Below are positions 33,044-43,023 of a stretch of DNA of 64,000 nt, piece by piece (position 1 is the first letter of the stretch; the number at the start of each line of letters is the position of its first letter). The stretch spans positions 1,976,501-2,040,500 of the forward strand of contig JAPWDM010000024.1 in the NCBI GenBank assembly GCA_035578155.1, written 5' to 3'. Both the position numbers and the translations under genes were made by a program. The stretch comes from Brachynemurus nebulosus (lineage: Eukaryota > Arthropoda > Insecta > Neuroptera > Myrmeleontidae). The notes under the pieces are model-generated. The model did not search any database, had not been told where the DNA came from, and saw only the letters and a program-made list of their open reading frames with translations.

Positions 33044-34024
33044 TTAATCATCATCATCATCATCATAATCGCTAGCATCTTCTTTATCAGTTTCATCCAG
33101 ATAATCACCTAGTGGTTCAATAACATCAGCCTTTTGAAGTTCGCGAAGTATAGAGAATATTTCTCGACCAACAGTAGTTTCTTTTAAAGCATTTAACTCT
33201 TTGATTACATCTTCTCGATCGTATACGTTAAACAACAACATATTTTTATTTTCCTCTAAACTTCGAATAATACTGAGTATTTTTTCACCAGTCTCTGAAG
33301 TCTCGTATAAACGTTGTAATTCATCTATTAAAGTATTAGGATTATGCCAGTATTTTATTTTGTTCGATTGTATGTTAACATTTGTAGACTCTCTCAAGTT
33401 GTCTTGCTTAAAATGCTTAGCTAAGACCCCGTTTTCGACATTTTCATTTGAAGCTATATGACGTTTTAAGCTTATTGGTTTAACCTGATTGACAATTTTC
33501 GCTTCATTTTCCGAGTCAGCGTTTCGAACCTCTTTTAACATTATAATATCTAAAGCAGTTCCTAGAAGTTTAGTTAGTTGTGAAGAGGAGGTTGTTTCAT
33601 TGCAATTGTTATTAATTGCTGTTAAGCGATTTACTTGCTTACATTCATTAGACCAACTATCTTTCTCGTTTTCAGATTGACGACGGTTTTCTCCTCTTTT
33701 CAAAGAGTTAAATTTGGTTTGAATGGCTTCAGTTGCAGCATCTATCCTTTTTTGGTCAAACGGATTCAAGATTGCTTCAGAGTAATCAATATTATGCTGT
33801 AGTTGAGATGTATTTTCATCATCATTATCATCAAATCTAGATATAGGGATATCATCAGGTGTTTTATTATTAGCATCATATGGTATGAATTTGCTTGATG
33901 AGTTATCATTCTTTCCAATCGTACCATCATTAATATTGCTTAACGAATTATGTTGAGCATTTAAGTGTCTAGAAAGATTAGACTTTCGCGTAAATGCTTT
34001 ACCACAAAAATCACAATTATACAT
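33044..34024 (-). CDS. C2H2 zinc-finger protein with acidic tail (326 aa)
   Basis: ATG is at 34022-34024. Residues 4-25 form one classical C2H2 finger (CDFCGKAF, then H20 and H25: C-x2-C-x12-H-x4-H). The middle is Asn/Ser-rich and probably disordered. Residues about 228-310 contain two related 35-residue segments (LIDELQRLYETSETGEKIL and VIKELNALKETTVGREIF), each predicted helical, that look like an internal duplication. The C-terminus ends in a run of aspartates. A single finger with a repeat domain suggests DNA binding plus dimerisation; it could act on the element's own arrays or tips. Known relatives of this layout were not searched. Confidence 0.75.
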   Translation of the reverse strand: MYNCDFCGKAFTRKSNLSRHLNAQHNSLSNINDGTIGKNDNSSSKFIPYDANNKTPDDIPISRFDDNDDENTSQLQHNIDYSEAILNPFDQKRIDAATEAIQTKFNSLKRGENRRQSENEKDSWSNECKQVNRLTAINNNCNETTSSSQLTKLLGTALDIIMLKEVRNADSENEAKIVNQVKPISLKRHIASNENVENGVLAKHFKQDNLRESTNVNIQSNKIKYWHNPNTLIDELQRLYETSETGEKILSIIRSLEENKNMLLFNVYDREDVIKELNALKETTVGREIFSILRELQKADVIEPLGDYLDETDKEDASDYDDDDDD

Positions 34025-34143
34025 CGTTCAGCGGGAGGTCTGAAGCGTTCGCTAGTAAATGAATAACTGTTCAAAGATTTATTGCTTCTCTACTTATATA
34101 TACTTAGCTCATTTGCTTCACCGGGCTACTCATTTGACTCCAA

Positions 34144-34469
34144 CGAGTGACTCACATGCTCCCGGAGTGACTCATTTTGCTCCCGTAGTGACTCATTTCG
34201 CTCCCGGAGTGACTCATTTTGCTCCCGGAGTGACTCATTTTGCTCCCGGAGTGACTCATTTTGCCCCCGGAGTGACTCATTTGGCTCCCGGAGTTACTCA
34301 TCTTGCTCCCGGAGTGACTAATTTTGTTCCCGGAGTGACTCATTTTGCTCCCGGAGTGACTCATTTTGCTCCCGGAATGACTCATTTTACTCCCGGAGTG
34401 ACTCATTTTGCTCCCGGAGTGACTCAGTTTGCCCCCGGAGTGACTTATTTTGCCCCCGGAGTGACTCAT
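34144..34469. repeat. 21-bp minisatellite with AP-1 sites, about 16 units
   Basis: Same repeat as 31466-32084 on the opposite strand ('ttttgctcccggagtgactc' form). It contains TGACTCA in most units and lies between the 5' ends of the zinc-finger gene (34024) and the right 118-aa ORF (34480 or 34534). Confidence 0.85.
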
Positions 34470-34479
34470 ACACCTTATC

Positions 34480-34836
34480 ATGGTTAAAGAGCTCATACAC
34501 CTTATCATGGTTAAAGGGCTCACACACATTATCATGGTTAAAGGGTATAAATTAGTTAAACTTACACAAAATATTGTCAATTTACCGGTGGTTGTCAAAG
34601 AGTTAACATCACTTTCGCTGAAAAAACAATTTCGTGGTAAAACAATTGCATTTCGAACCATGATAATTTACAATTCAGAGCAGTCCAACGCTAAACAACC
34701 TAGCAAAGGACTTTCGAAACCTAAGATCATTAAACGTAAAACTTTTAAGCGACAACACATTTCACCCGAAAATTTAGCATTCCTTAAATCACTAGGTCTT
34801 AAAGTGAAAAGAACATGGTATGCACCAATGTGCTAA
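34480..34836 (+). CDS. Basic 118-aa orphan protein (right copy)
   Basis: Exact mirror of 31099-31455 with identical translation. The three possible Met-Val-Lys starts are at 34480, 34507 and 34534. It lies directly downstream of the 21-bp array. Confidence 0.55.
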   Translation: MVKELIHLIMVKGLTHIIMVKGYKLVKLTQNIVNLPVVVKELTSLSLKKQFRGKTIAFRTMIIYNSEQSNAKQPSKGLSKPKIIKRKTFKRQHISPENLAFLKSLGLKVKRTWYAPMC

Positions 34837-34995
34837 ATATTATTAACAGTTTGTAATTTGATGGTCAACTAGCAATAGCTATTAGTATCCTTTTTCGGAT
34901 ACATCCCACAAATTAACTATCCTCACCAATTTTAATTATTTTATATAAAGTTGTGGATTGTGTGAGTAAATTCAGTTCTACAGCGGCGATAAAAA

Positions 34996-35470
34996 ATGGC
35001 GTTTCTTGACATACAAGGCTATCAAGGAGCTAACAACCAATTTTATTTTAAAGAAGTTGGTATCGTTGCGGAAAATTCGGATGAAATATTACATCTTATA
35101 TTCGACGCACCGTTTGATTTCAACGAGTTGCCGAAGAAATATGAACGGGTTGCTGCACATTGGCTTTGCCGAAATTGGCATGGGATACCTTGGTCATATG
35201 GATTTATTCCGTACAAAAAACTTCATTCCATATTGAAACCTATATTAAAGAAGTTTCAAGGGCGGTGAAAAGAAGAAATGGATTTCAAATTTGTTTGATG
35301 GTACCGAAAACCAGCCGTGGATTTTGAATTTGGAAGAAATATTTGATGTACCGAAGATTTCCAATCTGCGAGATGAATATTATTCAAGACGCTGTATGAT
35401 CCATTCAGATAAAATTTGCTCATTAGAAAACTGTATTCTTTTAAAAAAATTTTATATGGAAAATAAATAG
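34996..35470 (+). pseudogene. DIQG-type orphan protein, frameshifted (right copy)
   Basis: Mirror of 30465-30939. The first frame ends at TGA 35266-35268; the second frame resumes at GGTGAAAAG around 35262 and runs to TAG 35468-35470. AATAAA at 35527-35532 is a likely polyadenylation signal. Sharing the same break in both arms means that the lesion (or a real translational frameshift) preceded the formation or homogenisation of the palindrome. Confidence 0.6.
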
Positions 35471-36659
35471 ATTTTTAGTAATATATAGATTTAAGCGATT
35501 TAATTTTTTTGTATACATATTCTATAAATAAAATTTTAAAAAAAAGAAAAATATGTGCGTTTTATTTAATTATTACCCTGAATTCCCCTATTTTTTTTAC
35601 AGCAAAAAGTTTCTTTCGTTAACCAATAAGAGTATTAACAAAAATCTTATGAAATTTATTATTCTAATTGAAAAGCATATTTCATGATACACCCTGTATA
35701 CTAAAATATTTATTAAAAATACTAAATATACACCAGTTATATATACATGATATTATATATATGTTAATGATTGATAAAGTATCAAATTCAAAATGTTCTA
35801 GTCTATAAAAATTTTGATTTTACAGACTTAAAAATTTAGTAAAACTCAATGCTGTTATCATTTTTATATTAAGCGACGTGTTTATAGTAATTTAAAACCA
35901 AAAATTGAACTTTTATTCTGTTTAAAAATGTTAAATACAATACTATTATACCCTAATATAAATATGTATCAGTATTAAAATGATATACATTGATTTTGCT
36001 GATTAAACAAATTTTTTGCAATATTTATAAATTATTTTATAATTAGATTTAATACTTATTCATAAATGGCTATACAATTCGTTTACTAGTATTCATAAAA
36101 ATTAAAATTATATACAAATTTTCTTTCTTATTCTCAATATACAGAGTGTATACATAAAATATTTTTAATATACAGAGTCTATACATATGTACATACTGAA
36201 TTATTTCAGATAATTTTCGTTTGATATAGAAACAGTTTTGTGCTACAGTCAAATTCAAAAGTGTTGTGCACCATAAGAAGTAATATTTTTTGTAACTTGT
36301 TAAAATTTCAAGAACTTTTGTTAGTTAACTAAAAAATTGGTCACTGTAGGTTAAATGTTAAAGTATTAAAACTGATAAAAATAATTTCTTGTTTGAGGCC
36401 TACAATGGGTGATATTTTTTACTAAACAATTTTTTAACTCATTAATATTCCATGACGTCATCTTTCTTATACCAAAAAAACTATATGAGTCATATGATCA
36501 TAATTCAGCTAAAATAAACATTTAATTATTAGTTGTTTGTTTATTTTAAAACTGATAAAAATTCCTGGAATTTTCCAAGGTTAAATATACCAAAAATCCC
36601 CATAAGGTACAGTTAACACTCGATTTCCGGCAGTACAGTAGCGGTCAGAAATCTGGACC
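35471..36659. other. Right arm interior without recognisable gene
   Basis: Mirror of 29276-30464; AT-rich, no supported gene. Confidence 0.4.
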
Positions 36660-37190
36660 CCGGAGTCTGGTTTTAAAATCTAGCGCTTGGTACAGTGCCC
36701 CGCAAAATTTAGCGGCCACCCCTTGGGTTAGGACATTTCCCACATTTTTGACTTGGTAGTTCGTTTAAAATGACGTAATTAAGGCAAGCGCGTGTTGGGG
36801 TCAAGGTTTGCACGTACAGTACGCTTCAAAAAGTGGTCGGATACCTTTTTTGGCTAGGGGGGTCCACACTTTTGACACGGTAGTGTACCAAAAATTTAAG
36901 TACAGTACGGCGTCAAAAATTTGGGGCCACCCCCGAGTTAGGGTATTCCCCACATTTTTTGACGTGATAGTTCGTTTAAGATGACGTACTTAAGGCAAGC
37001 GCGTGTTGGGGCCAAGGTTTGCACGTACAGTACGTTTCAAAAAGTGATCGGATACCTTTTTTGGCTAGGGGGGTCCACACTTTTGACACGGTAGTGTACC
37101 AAAAATTTAAGTACAGTACGGTGTCAAAAATTTGGGGCCACCCCCGAGTTAGGGTATTCCCCACATTTTGACGCGGTAGTGTACCCCATC
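36660..37190. repeat. 211-bp tandem repeat in right arm
   Basis: Mirror of 28745-29275 with the same unit structure and copy number. Confidence 0.75.
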
Positions 37191-37605
37191 TATCAAATTT
37201 TGGCCTAAAATTCAGTCTGCGCATGCGTCGTGTACTTAAATTCAGTCTGCGCATGCGTTAGGTTCACATTCAAAAATTACATTAGTGCCGGCGCATAATG
37301 GGTTAACACTAAACCAAATTGTGATAAGTAAATTGTGATGACACATAATGGGTTAACATAAATTAATTTGATTGCGGGTAGTGACTCATCTCTTACGAAT
37401 TTCAAGGCTTACAGTATGAGCGCGTGTGGGGTCAAATGTCAACAACCAATTTTAAATACATGTACCTGGTACGTGCCGGGTCAAAGGTCAATTCATACAC
37501 TAGGTACAGTAGGACCCCAAACTACACGGTTCTTAACACGGTCAAAAAAGTAGTCCGGATAATTGAGGTTTTACTGTGTCATAGAACCCGCTCAGCTATT
37601 CTACT

Positions 37606-37611
37606 AGCCAT
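37606..37611. repeat. Target site duplication AGCCAT (right)
   Basis: Second copy of the 6-bp duplication flanking the palindromic element; see 28324-28329. Confidence 0.8.
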
Positions 37612-40418
37612 TACTATTTGATGATAAATAATTCTACCTACTTAGTTTTTTGATTCGGTGTGTATTTACTCATTTTAAGTGCAGCGAAAACTGATAAATG
37701 GTGTATCTGTGTGTAGCAACAGAAAATACCATTGAATTTTTTCACTTTAAAAAAATTCTAGTCTGGTAGTATGTTAGTTTACACTTTTATTATATTGATA
37801 CATATTAGAAATTTAGGAATGCGTATGAAAAATTTATATCAAAATGTAGCCAGCAAAAAAAATTTGTGTAATATCTCGATTTCTAGCGGCTGACCAACAA
37901 TAAACGTTGTCGGAAAATTTGTAAATTAACTAATTTTTTTCAAAAAACTATATTTAAAAAGAAAAGTAACTATATGTTTGTTATTTATGTGATTTTTTTA
38001 AGTGATTTGATTATAAATGGTTGTCAATGTATTTTTGTCTCCTATTAATGTATTTTCAAATATTATGTACTATTTACCTCAACCATCCGCGAGTTACTGT
38101 CAAGATACATGACACTAGTTGTACATATATTTTATTTCAAAATATGAAATGAACCTTACTTTTGTATTTATCTAGTAAGTAGTTTAAATTAAAAAGTGTA
38201 ATAATACGCATATTAATTTAGATAAAATTTTTTGGTTGATATTAGATTTAGAAAAAACTTTCACTGACATTGAATCAAAATATGGGAAGGCGTTCCTTTA
38301 ATTTTGTATTTAGATTGGATTTTTAATAATTATAAGAATTTCAAATTGTTGTACTATTTGGGAAGATAAAATAACTTCTTGTCACGACATTCCATTAAAT
38401 TAGAGTCTTTGAAACGTACTTCTTACGTTTATAATACATTCAGTTAACAACGCTTTGGCTTAAATAGATTAAAATAGACGAAATGTACTTGTTATGATAA
38501 TGTTTTTTTACTTTTACTTCAAAATATCTACTTAAAATACTCCTGTTGTAGTATCCTGCATAACAGCGAATTTCCCCAAAACAATCTACATACCAAATTA
38601 AAATTGATAAAAATATTAAAACATTATTAGCGGACCTGCTTGCAATGTTGGTTAGCTATTGCAAATGGTATGACTAACCAATAGCAAGTCCGTCAAAATT
38701 TCCAAATTTTGACGAACACACGAAGTCGAAATTCGTCTAGGTCTAACCATTAAACTGTTAGTATTGTAAACCGTTTTCGGTCAAAGTAAAAATTCAAATA
38801 AACAATAATTTAATACAATATAGGTAATTAAAATCTTGGCTACTCATTAAATTGAAAATCTCTCTCTGTGTATACATAGATTGATTATATTTAATTGTAT
38901 TTAGAGTTTTTCACAATTTTCGGAATAATATATACTTACTAAAATTATCCGTCAAAGTTTCGTCTATAATATTTTATTTAACATGAAATCATTTTCGTTA
39001 TGTTCTTGATGAAGTTAAAACAATTTTGCGGCAAATTTTATATTTTTGAAATTAAAACAAAAATATTTGGTTTTTAACTGTATACCCAACCATTTCTACA
39101 GCTTTATATTAACATTGTGCGCAAAATTTGGTTTGAAACAAGATTGAGTGTATTGGGACCTGTCGAATGGCGGTATGACATCTGGTGTTGAAAAATCAGA
39201 CTATTATTTAAGTGCATATTGTAGATCTGAAAATACATACAATTTATTTGATTTCTATTCATTTACAGTTCTTCAGTTTTTTTAGGACGTTTGCTATTTA
39301 AAATGACATATTTTGTATACTCTAAATTTTAATATTCATTAACTCTTTCACCCATTTTTCATATTTTTACCACATTTTAACTGTTTTACAAATGTAAAAT
39401 TTTCCCTCCTTCAACAAAATCCCTTTGCTTCGGACTTGTGTTAACCCAAATACAAACAGTTCTAATATTTATCATTCATTTTTTTAATATAACACTCATT
39501 ACTATATATAAAACTAATATTAACGCACTTTTTCGTCAGCCATTTTGCTAAAGCTCCGCCTATTTGGCAAATCCCAATTTAACGACGTTATAGCCATGAT
39601 TTTGTTTTTCTTTTGTTTGTATTTATTTATTGTGAAATTGCGAACTTTTAACTTCTCAGCATAGAGGACTTACCATAATAGATCCAAAAACCAAATTTTT
39701 TAGTATGTTTATCTTTCGAGGTCACTACAGTGTTTTGACCCCGCTTCAAAAAATAAAAAAAAAAATTGAATGTGTGTACGATTCTACCATATGTAGATAC
39801 TTCTTTCCTGCGCGACATTTCATGAATAAAAAATGCTATCGAGATTTTTCTCGAAAACTATCTAACAGGAATTTAAAATTTGGCACATTAGGTCCTGATG
39901 ATGCGCGTTTATATCGCCGGTTAACGATTAAGAAAAAAAATATTTTAGATTAAAATAGGAGGTTAATTTGGTCAAAAAAAAAAAAAAAAAAAAAACAGTT
40001 TTAACTAATATTTTTTGTAAGTTAGACGAAATCATTCATTTTGTAAAAAGTTACCTTTAACGATACAAAAAGTTAACTCTTAGTTTTCTAAAAATAATTA
40101 TTTTTATAATTTATCGTCACTAAGCTAAACCTCTAAAAGTCTAAAATTTAGATTTTAATAGTGTTAGTAGATATTGAGTCATAGATTACCGGAAAATTAT
40201 AGGTTTTCTTCAACAGTGTAACAACTGCTGAAAAAAAAGTATTCTAACACTTGACGGTCATAACCTATAATGTAAAATTGCCCAACTGGTACACTATTTT
40301 GATTGCTTATACACTTTATATCGAATTGTTGACGTCGTTCGACGTAATGTGTGGTTTAGTAATGTTTCCTTTGACGTCTTACGACGTTAATAACAGTCAA
40401 ATTATTAGATAACAAGGG
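37612..40418. other. Spacer without recognisable gene
   Basis: 38541-38573 is a lone terminus ('gtatcctgcataacagcgaa') of the microsatellite-associated family. 38636-38700 holds an imperfect hairpin around 'ggttagctattg'. 40250-40370 is the second copy of the 27771-27890 repeat. No coding sequence is supported; an 82-codon ORF at 39705-39953 has no recognisable motif. Confidence 0.4.
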
Positions 40419-40426
40419 AAAACAGT

Positions 40427-41377
40427 CAGAGCCGGATTTACATAAGGGAACTTGGGGCACATGCCCCGGGGCCTCCACACAACAGAAGTCTCCATGAAAT
40501 TGATAAATTGATTATAAATCCCTTAAAAGAATAAAATTGAAAGAAATAGAAAGAACAAGTTGTTTTTTTTGGTCGCCAAACCTTTCTTTCAGGAAAATTT
40601 TAAAAATTTCGGAAAGGTCATAGTCCAATAAGAAGAGAGAAATCTTCTCTGCGGGTAGTATTTCCTATTTATTCATGTTAAATTGTTATTTATAAGTGAA
40701 TGTAGTGATTTCAGCAAATTCAATTTAAAAAAAAAAAAATAAATACGAATACTTAGAATAGCATTTAAAGATTCTACGGGAAAATTTTCGAGATTGTGCA
40801 AAACCCCTAAGTCATTAAAGAATATACATAAAAATATATTATTTATTTATTTATTTTTTAAGTATGGAGTACGCTTTCTAAAATTTAAAAAAATATATAC
40901 TTATGATGCAGAAAAATATTCAATTCTACGAAAAAATTTTCGTTATTGTGAAAGGTCACTAAGATCTTTAAAAAAATTATTTAAAAAATTTTTTTTCGCT
41001 CTTTTAATCATTAAAGTTTTCAAAAATATTTCCTCAAATCTTTCACAATTACTGACCTCTATTACACATATTTTTTCAGCAAAGTTGATCCAGCCGTTCA
41101 AAAAATAAAAATTAATTTCAAAATTTTGAAAAGTATTTTTTTACTTTAACGGTTTATAATTAAGGGTTGAAACTTGCTAAATTCACTACATTCACTCTTA
41201 GCAATCTAACAAAATTAACAAAAATAAATAGGATATAATACGCTCGGGTCAGATTTTTCCCTTTTAATTGGACTACGGCCTTTCTTTATTGTCTTAGCAA
41301 TAGCCTCTACAAAAATACTAAGGGGCCTCCACATGAGATGTGCCCCAAGACCGCCCACAGAGGTAAATCCGGCTCTA
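40427..41377. mobile_element. Non-autonomous hAT element, 951 bp
   Basis: Ends read CAGAGCCGGATTTAC... and ...GTAAATCCGGCTCTA, near-perfect inverted repeats of hAT type with the last base changed. They are flanked by the 8-bp duplication AAAACAGT (40419-40426, 41378-41385). The subterminal sequences, rich in GGGGCC and GGCCTCCAC, are also inverted. The interior is AT-rich without a transposase. Confidence 0.85.
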
Positions 41378-41385
41378 AAAACAGT

Positions 41386-42048
41386 AATAGACAATGTTTT
41401 TACTAATATTTCAGTACAATGTGGGAAAATTGATGCATTTTTCAATTATAATAAATAAATTTGGATAAGATTTAAATATACATAACGTAAAGGCCTCCAT
41501 ACCGGAACACTATTTTTAGGTGTGTCATTAAAATGGCTTATAAAAATTAATAAATAAATTAAACATCCATTTTTATTTTCTTCATAAGCATGAAACCAAG
41601 TTTTTTTTTAATCCAATTAATATGTTTTTAAGAAAATATAACCCAAAAATTTTGATTTATTAATGTTTTTGTTTTATAATTTGTTGACATCTATAAAAAA
41701 ACGGACAGAATATATTAACACCTTTAAAAAATCAGCACGGACACCTAAAAAAGAACACGTATGTAACGTACATGAGACACATCACACACATCTTCTGCCA
41801 TCTTTTCACGTATAATCAACTACATATAGTTCACTTTGATATGTATAAAGTTTAAAAATTGTCGCCATTTTGACAAATTAGTTTTAGAACTGAAATTGTC
41901 GTTTTTTTACAAAATACATAGATGGTGAAACAATATTTGTGCAAAATACAGTATTCTCATTGTTTATTTCATCGAATATTTAAACCATTCTGTGTTTCCT
42001 ACTTTGACATTCTATGTATTACTAGATGTCACTCTATGACATAGTGTA
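41386..42048. other. Spacer without recognisable gene
   Basis: AT-rich; no ORF, RNA gene or repeat boundary is supported. Confidence 0.3.
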
Positions 42049-42056
42049 ATTGTAAG

Positions 42057-43015
42057 CAGTGTTGTGCTTATATAGATAACGTTATCTGAAATTTTATCTA
42101 GATAACGTTTTCGTTATCTATTATCTTTTATCTGGATATTTTTAAAAGAAGTTATCTTTTATCTTATCTTTTTATTAAGCGAAGGAAAAAGATAAGATAA
42201 TAAGAATACATCTTTATTTTTCCTAAAAAAAGAAAATTGAAGCTAAACTCACCATTTATCTAGTATTCACTTGGCCGAGCACATAATTCAGATAAATTTT
42301 GACACTTTCTTAAGAAATTCAAAAATTTTTAAAAGTAATTATTAATTTTAAACAGAGTTCTTGTTGTCTGGAATCATTTCCGCCATTAGTTGGAATAACA
42401 TTTAGTCGTGTAATATGAAATGTATTCCGACCACTTGGTCTATCATGTAATTTAGATAAGTATCGACAATTTTTTAAACATTAGAGAAATATTTAAGAAC
42501 TTTTCGTTAATTCTAAATAGAACTCTTATAGCCTGGATTCACTTCGGCCATTAGTTGGAATAACATTTAGTTGTGTAATATGAAATGTCGTTTTCCGACC
42601 ACTTGGTCGATCATGTAATGTAGATAAATACCGACACTTTTTAAGCACTTTTTTGAAATAAAAAAAAATGTTGTGCTCTATGTGTGCTATCATGGGCCAT
42701 AAATAAAGAAACTAAATTACAAAACATGTAAATTTGTCGCTAAAAACCTTTCTTGAACATTTTTGTAATTTATAATAATAAACACATCTTTCTGGGGACC
42801 GGTGAGCTACTTTCGTAGCCCGGCACCGGTCCACGGATGGGCGGTTGAGAAACACTGACCTAGTAAATTATTTCTGTAAATATTATCTTATCTGTTATCT
42901 AAAATTTTATCTAGATAACGGTTCAATTATCTGTTATCTTTATCTAGATGTTTTAAATTATGTTATCTATTATCTGTTATCTAGATAATAAAATTCGATA
43001 TCTTGCCCAACACTG
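42057..43015. mobile_element. Non-autonomous hAT element with GATA-rich ends, 959 bp
   Basis: Ends CAGTGTTGTGC... and ...GCCCAACACTG are hAT-type inverted repeats, flanked by the 8-bp duplication ATTGTAAG (42049-42056, 43016-43023). Both subterminal regions are packed with TTATCT/AGATAA motifs, a typical place for transposase-binding repeats. Inside, 42797-42855 ends 'ggttgagaaacactg', the end of a different hAT family. A tandem duplication around 'gttggaataacatttagt' occurs at about 42395 and 42555. Confidence 0.9.
42797..42855. mobile_element. hAT terminal fragment nested in the previous element
   Basis: 'cggttgagaaacactg' with the preceding 'ggaccggtgagc' and 'ccggtccacggatggg' matches the end at 45735-45784. 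Only one terminus is present. Confidence 0.55.
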
Positions 43016-43023
43016 ATTGTAAG

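Larger units (their letters stand above)
32134..34095. other. Single-copy core of the palindromic element
   Basis: The core lies between the inner arm ends. It holds two convergent genes (32158-32721 plus, 33044-34024 minus), whose 5' ends each face a 21-bp array at 74 and about 120 bp. The 320-bp space between their stops (32722-33043) is AT-rich with several AATAAA signals and no ORF of note. Confidence 0.8.
28330..37605. mobile_element. Palindromic Polinton-terminus element with giant inverted arms
   Basis: Left arm 28330-32133 (3804 bp) and right arm 34096-37605 (3510 bp) are inverted copies around a 1962-bp core. Coordinates of matching points sum to 65935 from the tips in to 31466/34469, so no net indel is present over 3.1 kb. 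The 294-bp length difference equals 14 units of the 21-bp array. Tips read AGTAGAATAGCTGAGCGGGT and are flanked by AGCCAT. Inside: two core genes and two outward ORFs per arm. No DNA polymerase B, integrase, packaging ATPase or capsid gene is visible, so it is probably non-autonomous, or a separate family that shares Polinton-type ends. Confidence 0.85.
34096..37605 (-). repeat. Right inverted arm
   Basis: Inverted copy of the left arm, shorter by 294 bp because its 21-bp array has 14 fewer units. Protein translations of corresponding ORFs are identical to the left arm. The tip ends ...ATTCTACT, followed by AGCCAT. Confidence 0.9.

Noticed and set aside
28330..37605. Palindrome as a pure assembly artefact
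   Set aside because: The arms differ by 14 array units, a unique 2-kb core separates them, and a 6-bp duplication flanks the outer ends. An artefact would not create these. Long reads should still confirm.
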